From Haematobia irritans (lineage: Eukaryota; Arthropoda; Insecta; Diptera; Muscidae), in contig NC_134400.1 of NCBI RefSeq assembly GCF_050003625.1, positions 222,868,085-222,932,084 on the forward strand: a DNA stretch of 64,000 nt, given 5' to 3'. Of this stretch, positions 1-11,400 are shown in pieces. The stretch's first letter is position 1, and each line of letters begins with the position of its first letter. The position numbers were made by a program, and so were the translations under genes. The notes under the pieces were generated by a model, which was not told the origin of the DNA, ran no database searches, and worked only from the letters and a program-made list of their open reading frames with translations.

Positions 1-800
1 GATATATATGTATTCGAGATATAGGACAATTTTAGTAATATTTACATTTTTTGCTACTCATCAGTGGCGATTTTACAAGGATATTTGTTAGATTTCGCCA
101 AGATATGCGGTCAAGTGTGGGTTGTGATATATTATTTGGTCAAGTCGGGCGACTTGGAGGCTTATTTAAAACTCAACCGTTCTGTGGAAATTCTGGCATT
201 ACAGTGTGTAGGATATGAGATATGGGGAAATCATCACAGAATTTTGTGTAAAGTGTGGGAATTTTGGCCATATTTGTATAAACCGGAAAAACAAATATGT
301 GGAGGCTTTATCTAAATCTGAATCAAATTAGATCAAACTTGACACACTTAAATATCATATTAAATATATTCTCTGTGGAAACTATCCAGTCAATTGGGCG
401 AAAATCCCATTGAAAATTGGTCTAAAATATGAAACAGTTCACCATATTTCCCCAACTCTGGTGTACCTATATATGGGAGATATATATAATCTGAACCGAT
501 TTTGACTAAATTTGACATGCAAAGTTAGAATAATAATTCTGCAAATTTTCACGTAAATGGGAGTATAACTTTGGCCCCCGTGGGCATATAAGTGTAAATC
601 GGGCGAAATATATATATGGGAGATATATCTAAATCTGAACCGATTTCAATCAAATTTGGCACACTTACCGATACTATTAAACGTACTCCGTGTGCAAAAT
701 TATATAAATATAGTTGAAATCTCGGGTAAACCACACTATGCCCAAGATATAAATCATTTGCAGCAAATATACCACCACTAAATCTATATATGTGGACCCA
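1..800 (+). mobile_element. F1 family element, old diverged copy cut by the window edge
   Basis: The first bases match the inside of other F1 copies (the CAGTGGCGATTTTACAAGG box at about 63). Degenerate monomers with the phrase CTAAATCTGAACCGATTT follow, up to the GTGGACC stretch near 790. No intact hairpin end is visible. The short open frames here, such as 549-734 minus, are repeat artefacts. Confidence 0.7.
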
Positions 801-1190
801 GCTGTCCGCCCGTTCATATGTCCGAACACTTTCTGTTTGGTCGCCAGATGAAGGTCAAACTATTTATCGCATCTAAAATGCATCTAGAGTAGTAATGATC
901 ACCTCAAACAAAATTTTACTTTTGGACGGGGAACATGTAACATGTTTGTCGCAACCATGTTATTTTGTGGAAATTATGAATTTTACGATTGTGCAACGGT
1001 TTCCGAAAAATCAGCTGATTTTAGACATCCTTCACGAAATTCGTTTTGGAGTGAACTACGACCTCGGTTGAATTCATCATATCATTAATAAAACTGGACA
1101 TGGATGCACTGCAAATGAGTTACTCCACGTCGAAAGTTGTAAAAAATTATCATACGAAAATGTTCACTTAACTCCATTTTTTTGGGCCAG
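801..1190. other. No gene; contains a short segment shared with 43.7 kb
   Basis: Nothing coding is visible. The bases at about 1038-1083 (TGGAGTGAACTACGACCTCG and flanks) recur at about 43665-43712 with a few differences, so part of this stretch is itself a repeat. Confidence 0.5.
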
Positions 1191-1194
1191 AACT

Positions 1195-1687
1195 TTTAAG
1201 TCACTTTTAACAACGCAAAGAGCGTTCGTACACGGACGAAAAAGACTGTTTTTCATATGTTTGGGTGTAAAAATTATATGTTTGAATCTAAATTTTTTTG
1301 TGCAAGCATATAATGTTCATAAGCTAGCATAACATGTTTGGGACATATATATTAATATGTTAGAACATATTATGTTTGGGACATAAAATGTTTGTAAATA
1401 AAATATGCTTAGTTGCAAACGTATATTAATTTGGAAATAGTCTATAAACATATATGTGTTTAGAAAGAGAGACCTAGAGAGTATGCTGCAAGTAAAATAA
1501 TGGAAGTAACCAATTGGCGCCTTAAAAATATATCCACACAAAGAACATACCAGTGTATGCCCTATGGTGAAACATAATATGTATTAACAATACAAACAAT
1601 ATTTTGTTTGCACCAATCCAGAAAATATATATGCTTGAAGCAAAATGTGTTTGGGGTATATGTTAGAAAAGCGATTTTTTGAGGGTG
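1195..1687. mobile_element. CATATGTT-rich MITE, short copy
   Basis: The AT-rich block is full of CATATGTTTG and AACATATTATG phrases. It ends in AAGCGATTTTTTGAGGGTG, the same end as the longer element at 5664-7463. It is non-coding and the left border is approximate. Confidence 0.5.
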
Positions 1688-1834
1688 TATGTCGAAACGT
1701 TCTGAGTACGTCTAACCTCAAAAATGTAAAGCTTTAGAACAGAGCTTGGCAGATTGCAATACTACAGTTCGCCGATTCCGAAATATAAAACGCAACCCCC
1801 ATACACTATCATCCAAAATGTAAAGCTCTATAAA

Positions 1835-3235
1835 GAAACAAGTGTATACGGCCGTAAGTTCGGCCAGGCCGAATCTTATGTACCCTCCACCATGGATTGC
1901 GTAGAAACTTCTACGAAAGACTGTCATCCACAATCGAATTACTCGGGTTGTGGTATCTTAAAACTTCTTAACATCGTTTTTTAAATTGTGAGTTAGTCCA
2001 TAGGTGGTATATATTAGACAAAAAAGTTATGTATAGTTAAGTCTACAAATAACTACGAATCGATATGGACTTTTTGCACGGTGCGCAGAGAGCCAGAATT
2101 GAAATATTGGGGTCACTTATATGGGGGTCACTATATACAATTATGAACTTGATATGGACCAATTTTTGTGTGATTGGAAATCGATTTATCTGAGGGATAT
2201 ATATAAATATAGACCGATATGGACCCAGTTAGGCATGGTTGTTAACGACCATATACTAGCACAATGTACCAAATTTCAACTCACTCGGATGAAATTTGCT
2301 CCTCCAAGAGGCTCCAAAACCAAATCTCAGGATCGGTTTATATGGGGCTATATATGATTATGGACTGATATGTACCACTATTGGCATAGTTGTTAAATAT
2401 TATATACGATCACCACGTACCAAATTTCAAGCAGATCGGATGAATTTTGCTTCTCCAAAAGGCACCGGAAGTCAAATCTGGGGATCGGTTTATATGGGAG
2501 CTATATATAATTATGGGCTGATAGGAACCAATTCCTGCATGGGTGTTGGATACCATATACTAACATCACGTACCAAATTTCAACCGAATGGGAAGAATTT
2601 TGCTCTTCCAAGGGGTTCTGGAGGTCAAATCTGGGGACCGGTTTATATGGGGCCTATATATAATTATGGGCCGATACCGACCAATTTTTACATGGGAGTT
2701 TGAGGTCATATATTAACACCACGTACCAAATTTCAACTGAATCAGATGAATTTTGGTCTTCCAAGAGGCTCCGGAGGTCAAATCTGGTGATCGGTTTATA
2801 TGGGGACTATATATAATTATGGACCGATGTGGACCAATGCATGGTTGTTAGAGACCATATACTAACACCATGTACCAAATTTCAGCCGGATCGGATGAAA
2901 TTTGCTTCTCTTAGAGGCCTCGCAAGCCAAATCGGGGGATCGGTTTATATGGGGGCTATATATAATTATGGACCGATGTGGACCAATTTTTGTATGGTTG
3001 TTATAGACCATATACTAACACCATGTACCAAATTTCAGCCGGATCGGATGAAATTTGCTTCTCTTAGAGGCCTCGCAAGCCAAATCGGGGGATCGGTTTA
3101 TATGGGGGCTATATATAATTATGGACCTATGTGGACCAATTTTTGCATGGTTGTTAGAGACCATATACTAACACCATGTACCAAATTTCAGCCGGATCGG
3201 ATGAAATTTGCCTCTCTTAGAGGCCTCGCAAGAGC
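1835..3235 (+). mobile_element. F2 family element, 3'-truncated
   Basis: It starts at AACAAGTGTATACGGCCGTA, followed by the perfect palindrome TTCGGCCAGGCCGAA and TACCCTCCACCATGG. Monomers then repeat at a 153-bp period (for example GATCGG at 2938 and 3091). It stops inside a monomer at about 3235 and lacks the terminal hairpin seen at 11650 and 28684. Open frames at 2296-2703 and 2829-3257 are array artefacts. Confidence 0.8.
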
Positions 3236-3299
3236 AAACACTCACTACTACATGTAACCCCAAGAAAGAAACGAGATAGAAGGAGGAGTAAATAGGCCT

Positions 3300-5663
3300 G
3301 TCTAAAAAGTGTCGCTCACAATGAAAGGTGGCACAGTTATCATCAAGTCATAAACATTTTCAAAAGAAAAAATCTCTTCTTGAAATTGACAGTCTTCGTT
3401 GCATACTTTGAGGCACTTAAAGTGGCCATTTGGAATAATAAGGTATAAGAAGGAAAAAGTGCTAGAAACTATAGGATTTTATGATTAAGGTCACTTTTAG
3501 GACAGAATTCTCTTTTACATTTAAGCTTACTTGATTCTAGGAAAAAAAGTTCAAATTTTTTGTTTTCTTTTCAGATTCTTCGATTCATGTCCTTTAAAAT
3601 CATTTTAACGAAAAGTTAAATTTCCAAATTCCACGACTATGTTTAAAGTAAAAATCAACTTTAAAATAAATTGTCCTATTTATACCCTGCGCCACACTGT
3701 GGAACAGGGTATTATAAGTTAGTGCATATGTTTGTAACACCCAGAAGAAGACGAGATAGACACATGGTGTCTTTGGCAGTAATGCTCAGGGTGGGTCCCT
3801 GAGTCGATATAACCATGTCCGTCTGTCCGTCTGTCTGTGAACACATTTTTGTGATCAAAGTCTAGGTCGCAATTTAAGTCCAATCGCCTTCAAATTTGGC
3901 ATATGTTCCTAATTTGGGTCAGAATAGAACCCTATTGATTTTGGAAGAAATCGATTCAGATTTAGATATAGCTCCCATATATATCTTTCGCCCGATATGC
4001 ACTTATATGGACCCAGAAGCCAGAGTTTTATCCCGATTAGCTTGAAATTTTGCACAAGGAGTAAAATTGGTAGTATAGTCATGTGTGCCAAATTTGATTG
4101 AAATCGGTTCAGATTTAGATATAGCTTCCATATATATTTTTCGCCCGATATGGACTTATGTCGCCCCAGAAGCCAGAGTTTTGGCCCAATTTGGTTGAAA
4201 TTTTGCACTAGGAGTACAATTAGTACTATAGTCGAGTGTGCCAAATTTTATTGAAATCGGTTCAGATTTAGATATAGCTCCCATATATATCTTTCGCCCG
4301 ATATGGACTAATACGGTCCCAGAAGCCAGAGTTTTACCCCAATTTGGTTGAAATTTTGCACTAGGAGTACAATTAGTAGTGTAGTCAACTGTGCCAAATT
4401 TTATTGAAATCGGTTCAGATTTAGATATAGCTCCCATATATAGCTTTCGCCCGATTTACACTCATATGGTCACAGAGCCCAATTTTTTGCTCCGATTTAG
4501 TTGACATTTTGCACAGGGAGTAGAATTAGCATTGTAGCTATGCGTTCCAAATTTGGTTGAAATCGGTTCAGATTTAGATATATCACCCATATATAGCATT
4601 CGCCCGATTTACACTCATATGACCACAGAGGCCAATTTTTAACTCCGATTTAGTTGAAATTTTGCACAGGGAGTAGAATTAGCATTGTAGCTATGCGTGC
4701 CAAATTTGGTTGAAATCGATTCAGATTTAGATATAGCTCCCATATATAGCTTTCACCCGATTTACACTCGTATGACCACAGAGGCCAATTTTTTGCTCCG
4801 ATTTAGTTGAAATTTTGCACAGGGAGTATAATTAGCATTGTAGCTATGCGTGCCAAATTTGGTTGAAATCGGTTCAGATTTAGATATAGCTCCCATATAT
4901 ATGTTTTTCTGATTTCGACAAAAATGGTCAAAATACCAACATTTTCCTTGTAAAATCGCCACTGCTTAGTCGAAAAGTTGTAAAAATGACTCTAATTTTC
5001 CTACACTTCTAATACATATTTATTGAACAATAAATCATAAACTTTTGCGAAGTTTCCTTAGAATTGCTTCAGATTTAAATGTTTCCCATATTTATTTACT
5101 AACATTGTGTTCCACCCTAGTGCATTAGCCAACTTAAATTTTGAGTCTATAGATTTTGTAAAAGTCTATCAAATTCTGTCCAAATGGAGTGATATTTAAA
5201 TGTATGTATTTGGGACAAACCTTTATATATAGCACCCAACACATTGGACGGATGTCATATGGTATCGAAAATTTAGATCTACAAAGTGGTGCAGGGTATA
5301 ATATAGTCGGCCCCGCCCGACTTTAGACTTTCCTTACTTGTTTTTGAATACATTTTTGCTTTGTAGTCAAGATACAAAAGGACAAAGACTATTTCATTAA
5401 TTTTGAAGAATTTTTCAGAAATATTAAAGCCAAGTTAACCTGAATCGAATAAAATTTTCTTTTATGTTAGGATACCCAATATTAAGTCGAATCGCTGACA
5501 CTGCCAAACGAATTCATTGAAAAGTTTGTCGACTTTTGGACATGTAAATCAACTTTATATCAGAAAAAATACGTCTTCTATGCTAATTCGTATCTATCTC
5601 ATTCGTATTTTAAGGACATAAAATATTTGGCTCCACGACAATATTTTTTTCAGTCAATTCATT
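3300..5663. mobile_element. T4 AT-rich repeat, split by an F1 insertion
   Basis: The flanks 3300-3679 and 5344-5663 contain phrases (TGAAAAGTTTGTCGACTT, ACGTCTTCTATGCTAA, TTTGCTTTGTAGTCAAGATAC) found inverted at 18350-18720. It is non-coding. Its borders are uncertain. Confidence 0.45.
3680..5343 (-). mobile_element. F1 family element, complete
   Basis: Read on the minus strand it begins with ACAAGTAAGGAAAGTC and the hairpin AGTCGG...CCGACT. It ends with the hairpin TACCCTGTTCC...GCAGGGTATA near 3680. The plus strand shows a GTCCGTCTGTCCGTCTGTCT box at about 3820. The tandem array is very regular: CCCAT (once TCCAT) recurs at 3974, 4127, 4280, 4433, 4586, 4739 and 4892, exactly 153 bp apart. 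The general plan (hairpin ends, GTCCGTCTGTC box, inner tandem repeats) resembles DINE-1/HINE elements of Drosophila; that family link is from memory. Confidence 0.85.
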
Positions 5664-6893
5664 CACTGTTAGAAAAATATGTTTTTCATATGTTCCGATA
5701 TAAACAAAATGTGTTTCGGGCACGATTTTAAACCACAATATATTTAAGTGCGAACATGTAATTTTCCTAAACTAACACTAAATGTTTGGGACATCTATGT
5801 TAATATGTTAGAATATATTATGTTTGGGGCATGAATGTTTCATAAAAATCATATGTGTGAATACAAACATATATAAATTTACAAATTTCGACTAAACATA
5901 CATATGTTGTGATACTTTATTCAAAGCGACAGAGAGAGAGAGTATAGAGAGAAATAGAGATGGAAAACGGGAGAGTTGACGAAAGATATCAATATAACAC
6001 AGCAAAAGAGTCAAAAGAGAACAATTTCTGTGAAACCGCTTGTATGTTGTTTCGGAAAACTGTTTTATGATAAGGCCAAAAATTTGATATGCTTAAGTCT
6101 AAATATTATTTAATTTGAATAAAGAGAATATACATTCTGAACCAAGAGAATAGACATTTGAAAAACAAACAGCTTATGTTTTCGCCTTGAGAGCAGCATT
6201 TTATGTATGTGTGGACATGTGTTTTGTTTATCATTTTGGCATTATTTTTTTCTTGGTTCGTTGAAAAAAATCAGGGGTCTTCATAAAAATAACGAAAGGG
6301 CACTATACTCTTTTTAGAGTTGGGACGGTAAAATGAAATAAGGAGGAAATAGTGAAAAATTACACAGTAAAATGTAAAAAAACAAAGTTTAGTTTCTCTT
6401 TATTAAAAAGTAGTCCACGAGGAGTTGACGGACACCATCAAATATAAAAGCGGGCATTAAGTTCGACTTTTACAGCTAAAACAATTTAAAAAGTTTATTT
6501 TCTTTAAAATGAATTATTAAAGAAAAATAAAAGGAATTTTAGATCGATGGTGTTAAATGCTAGTAAAAAACTGTTCACTCCTAAATAAATTTATGTTTAT
6601 ATTATAAAATTATGTATGTATGTTTATACTCGACTCCACGTTCTTCTTTTGTTAGTTTTTGAATTCCTTCCAAATTTTAAAGTTTTGTACTAAAACAGTT
6701 TTTTATTACAAGATTGTTATTTTTGCAATAAAAAATAATATTTTATCCAAAAATCATTCAATTTCGTTTATATCAAGCACTGTTACTGACTATAAATCTT
6801 TAATAACGCACATTTCGATGTTTCATTTAAAAAAATTAATATAGTATAAATATAAATGTGTAAATTAAAAAAAAAAAAACAAAAAAAAAATGT

Positions 6894-6966
6894 TCGGTCG
6901 GAGCAGGGATTGAACCCACGACCCTTTGCATGCAAGGCAGACATGCTAACCACTGCTCCACGTGGC
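6894..6966 (-). repeat. tRNA-like (SINE-type) segment
   Basis: On the minus strand, GGAGCAGTGGTTAGCATG resembles an A box and GGGTTCAATCCC a B box, about 30 bp apart. CCTTGCATGCAAAGG lies where an anticodon arm would be, but no normal seven-base loop with T33 can be drawn, so this is a tRNA-derived repeat rather than a working tRNA gene. A degraded relative is at 41636-41702. Confidence 0.55.
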
Positions 6967-7084
6967 AAACAAATGTATGTTTCTGTTAAATAATGTTATG
7001 TTTGCATGGGCTCGTGGGCGCTGCAAACTATGCTATATAAATGTAACTTAAAACGATAATTATCTACTGGTGACTATAACAGCT

Positions 7085-7153
7085 ACGTAGCCCAGTGGAT
7101 AGTGTGTTGGCTTACAAACTGTATGGTCCTCGGTTCGATTCTCCGTGCAGGCG
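7085..7153 (+). repeat. tRNA-like (SINE-type) segment, second type
   Basis: TAGCCCAGTGGATAG fits an A box and CGGTTCGATTCTCC a B box. The anticodon-arm pairing is poor. It lies 120 bp from the minus-strand tRNA-like segment in the same element. Confidence 0.5.
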
Positions 7154-7463
7154 AAAGGTAAAATTTAAAAAAAATTATAAAAGTGAATAATTTCTTCAAC
7201 ATTATTTGTATTACAGAGAAAGGTGCCAATAACTAAAAAATTTCGTGGAAGTGAAAATTACGAGTATGTTAGGGAATGAGCACAATCGTGTTTGGGAAAA
7301 ATTCTTCCAAGCATATAATATTTTTGGCTCAAACTGCTTCCAAACATATAATATGTTCACATAAAACAAACATATTAATGTTTCGGCAGTATGCAATAAT
7401 ATATGTGCTTCCTGCAAAATATGTTTGGAACATATGTTAAAGAAGCGATTTTTTTTGAGGGTG

Positions 7464-8310
7464 TTGAAAATAGCTTTTTCAGCTGTGATATCACCGAGGG
7501 GAATATAAGTAGCAGACAGACATCATTGTATCGTCATGTAATTTACTATGTGCACTTATAATAATACTTTGAATCTAATCCCTAACAGCGCCACCCATGG
7601 AATATGTTTCAAATCATATCATAACATAATAATGTAATTCATTATAAAAAATGGCACAACTGTTTCTTAGAAAATGTGAGTCTTTCTATCAAAATAAAAA
7701 AAGAGGATTTACATCTATTCACATTGGCTTTTTTGTCCACGTACGTGTTGTTAATATAACAATTTATCTCTTTCTTGCTATTTGTTATGGACTGATCAAG
7801 GTGGAGAAATCTGTTTGCCTAAATTAAAACACCCCCTTTGATATATTAGCATACATTTAGGCTGACATATAAAAATCTTCAACTTGGTAGTGGAAACTGC
7901 TTCACAATTTTATGACAGCAGACGAAAGCACGTAATCTTAAATGATGTCAGAAACGGGATAATGTCAAAAAGGGATTAGCTAAAGAAGAATGAACCAAAA
8001 AGTGCCACAAAACTAGCATTTTCAAGAATAAATGTGTTGACACAAAAGGTAACGTTGATCGCCACACAGGTGGTTGTTCTTTGGTGGTTTCTTTGTAAAA
8101 CAAGAACTGATAATGCCAGTTTGTCAAAATAAAATGAAAATTGTGTCCTCAAAGATACTCGTTCTTAATCGCTGATCTTTTTAGACGTATAAATAAGTCA
8201 ATCAATTCATGTAGAATTGGATATTATTCGATTAAAAAAATAACACTTCAATGGATTGTCCCGAGGATTTTAATGCAATTCTAATTTTTTATATAATCTC
8301 TGATACTTAC
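7464..8310. other. Intron sequence, nothing recognised
   Basis: This is AT-rich intron of the cotransporter gene below exon j. No exon, repeat family or RNA gene is recognisable, and the next cotransporter exon is not here. Confidence 0.6.
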
Positions 8311-8446
8311 TTTAAATGTTGGACGCCAGCCAACAGGCTTTGCTAAACTGGCATGGAATGTACTGAAGTTTATCAACATATAGGCGGCCAAAAAGAAATT
8401 CGATATCAACGGGGCAATCAGGTTAAGCTCTCCAATTAAAATAAAG
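8311..8446 (-). CDS. Ncc69: Cotransporter exon j: helices 9-10
   Basis: This is a 136-bp exon encoding [20 protein letters not shown], the helix with [17 protein letters not shown], and GWRPTFK. It ends in phase 0 at GTAAGT. The exon expected next (helices 11-12 and the C-terminal domain) was not found in 1-8310, so the gene continues beyond the window. Confidence 0.92.
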
Positions 8447-11400
8447 CTGGAAGAACCATTAAAAAAACATGCCGTAGTATTAAACAAAACAAAATTTAAA
8501 AACACATGAAAACAAAAATTGTTTACATTAATATCTCAATCAAACTTCGACAATTTTGACGGAATTTTAATGACCATAAAATCTACTTACGCCACTGCAA
8601 TAACAAATGTTAGGACATAACCACGAACAGGTTCATTATTTTTACCGAAACCTTTGGCAAACCAAACAATTTTCGGGTATAGTTCATCCTTGCACAAGGC
8701 CTGAAAAAAACGGTAATCAATTTTTATGTTGTGAAATTTTTTTGGTTGAGAATATTTTAAGGCGGATTTGGCTTTTGTACATTGCCTAATGTCAGGCATA
8801 ATTTCGTGAATTACTTTATAGCATACTTTTGGGGGATTCTTTGAAACATCAACATAATCGCTTAATTAGATCCCTTCCAGGACTAACTCAACAAGTATGG
8901 GTGTAAAGCTCATTTACATCTCATCCCGCACACAAAAGGTATGAACAACAAAATGGAATTCTTGAATGTTACCTGGAAAACTTTTGGTGCCGAAACCAAA
9001 CTTGCCAAGGCCGAGGACAGAGTGGCTGCAAAACAGCCAGCATATATCAAGGGGCCAAAACCGGAGACCAATTCAATTACTTGGAAGGAATTAGACAAAC
9101 CATACTCGCATGTTTCTGTAAATAGAATAGGAGAATAATGTTAAAAGGTGAGAAGTAATTTTTAAATACATAAAACGTTTTATTGAGAATGCTCTTCGGA
9201 ATAACACTTGAATCAACAATGATTCGTTTCATGAAAACAACTTGTGGTTTACAGATAGCAAAAACACATTAAATTGGTTCAAGGTAAATCTAGTGGGAAA
9301 TGTCTTTAGAACTACACTGAAAAAAATTATGCAAGATATACTACCTAAATTTTCTTTGTTATTTAGAAATAGGTGTGCAACTTTTGAATGGATAAAGGTA
9401 TCAGGAGGAAACTTTTTTTTATAGCAACCAAATGCGCAATCATAAATATCGTGCGTGTATGTTCATCTCTATTAGGTTGCAAAATTTGATGGATTTAATT
9501 TTCACTTTATAAAAAGTACCTTTGGAGTGATATATAAAAATATGTTACTTTATTTTTGTTTTACAGTTTTTGCAATAAAATATTTTTGTTTCTAATTTAA
9601 GTTAAAATTTTAATTTAATTTTTTTTAAAGGAATCTGACATACTGATATGACATCACATCTGAAGAAATAATGCGAACTCTATGCAGTGGATGCTTAAAA
9701 ATAAAAGCCCATGTAAAATTCACAGCCAATTTTGCCGCACTTCTATGGTCCAAAATGGACATTTTCATTGGTTTTTTGGCTGCGCTGTGGAACCTACGTT
9801 TGAATACATCGCATCGATCTAAAAAAATTTGGGTGGACGAAGGTTCAATCCAACTTTTGATCTGCTGAGGCCATTTTGGATTCTCAAGTTTTAGAGTCAT
9901 AGAAACGCGACTCTGATGCAAAATTTAATTTGCTAAGATAGCTATATCAAAAAACATTGTAAAAAACAAGTATATATGGCCGTAAGTTCGGCCAGGCCGA
10001 ATCTTATGTACCCTCCACCATGGATTGCATATAAACTTCTACGAAAGAATGTCATCCATAATCGGATTACTTGGGTTGTGGTATCTTAAAACTTCTTAAC
10101 ATCGTTTTCTAAATTGTGAGTTAGTCCATACGTGGTATATATTAGACAAAAAAGTTATGTATAGGTAAGTCTACAAATAATTACGAATCGATATGGACTT
10201 TTTGCACGATACGTAGAGAGCATGAATTGAAATATGGGGGTCGCTTATGTGGGGGCTATATACAATTATGAACTTGATATGGACCAATTTTTGTGTGATT
10301 GGAGATCGATTTATCTGAGGGCTATATATAACTATAGACCGATATGGACCTAGTTAGGCATGGTTGTTAACGGCCGTATACTAGCACAATGTACCAAATT
10401 TGAACTGACTCAGATGAAATTTGCTCCTCCAAGAGGCTCCAAAACCAAATCTCTGGATCGGTTTATATGGGGGGCTATATATGATTATGGACTGATATGG
10501 ACCACTTTTGGCATGGTTGTTAAATATCATATACTACGTACCCAGTTTCAACCCGATCGGATGAATTTTGCTTCTCCATAAGGCACCGGAGATCAAATCT
10601 GGGGATCGGTTTATATGGGGGCTAAATATAATTATGGACTGATATGAACCAATTCCTGCATGGTTGTTGGATACAATATACTAACATCACGTTCCAAATT
10701 TCAACCGAATCGGATGAATTTTGCTCTTCCAAGGGGCTCCGGAGGTCAAATCTGGGGATCGGTTTATATGGGGCCTATATAATTATGAACCGATTTCGAC
10801 CAATTTTTGCATGGGTGTTTGAGGCCATATATTAGCACCACGTACCAAATTTGAACTGAATCAGAAGAATTTTGGTCTTCCAAGAGGCTCCGGAGGTCAA
10901 CTTTGGTGATCGGTTTATATGGCTGCTATATATAATTATGGATCGATGTTGACCAATTTTTGTATGGTCATTAGAGACCATATACTAACACCATGTACCA
11001 AATTTCATCCGGATCGAATGAAATTTGCTTCTCTTAGAGACTCCGCAAGCCAAATCGGGGGATCGGTTTATATGGGGGCTATATATAATTATGGACCGAT
11101 GTGGACCAATTTTTGCATGGTTGTTAGAGACCATATACTAACACAATGTAACAAATTTCAGTCGGATCGGATGAAAATTGCTTCTCTTAGAGGCTCCGCA
11201 AGCCAAATCTGGGGATCGGTTTATATGGGGGCTATATATAATTATGGACCGATGTGGACCTATTTTTGCATGGTTGTTAGAGACCACATACTAACACCAT
11301 GTACCAAATTTCAGCCGGATCGGATGAAATTTGCTTCTATTAGAGGATTCGCAAGCCAAATTTGGGGGTCCGTTTATATGGGGGCTATACGTAAAAGTGG

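Larger units (their letters stand above)
5664..7463. mobile_element. CATATGTT MITE-like element, 1.8 kb, carrying tRNA-like segments
   Basis: The left end CACTGTTAGAAAAATATG...TCATATGTTCC and the inverted right end CACCCTCAAAAAAAATCGC...ACATATGTTCC form imperfect terminal inverted repeats of about 35 bp. The interior is AT-rich, has a GAGA run at about 5932-5945 and no coding capacity. Two pol-III-like segments sit inside (6894-6966 minus, 7085-7153 plus). Confidence 0.55.

Noticed and set aside
2296..3257. Plus-strand open frames of 135 and 142 codons
   Set aside because: They are translations of the F2 153-bp array (51 codons per unit), repeat the same phrase, and end where the array breaks.
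3909..4437. Minus-strand frames of 111 and 93 codons
   Set aside because: F1 array translated; repeats [16 protein letters not shown] at 51-residue spacing.
6894..7153. Two candidate tRNA genes
   Set aside because: A and B boxes exist, but the anticodon arms do not pair properly and related decayed copies occur elsewhere, so they are SINE-type repeats.
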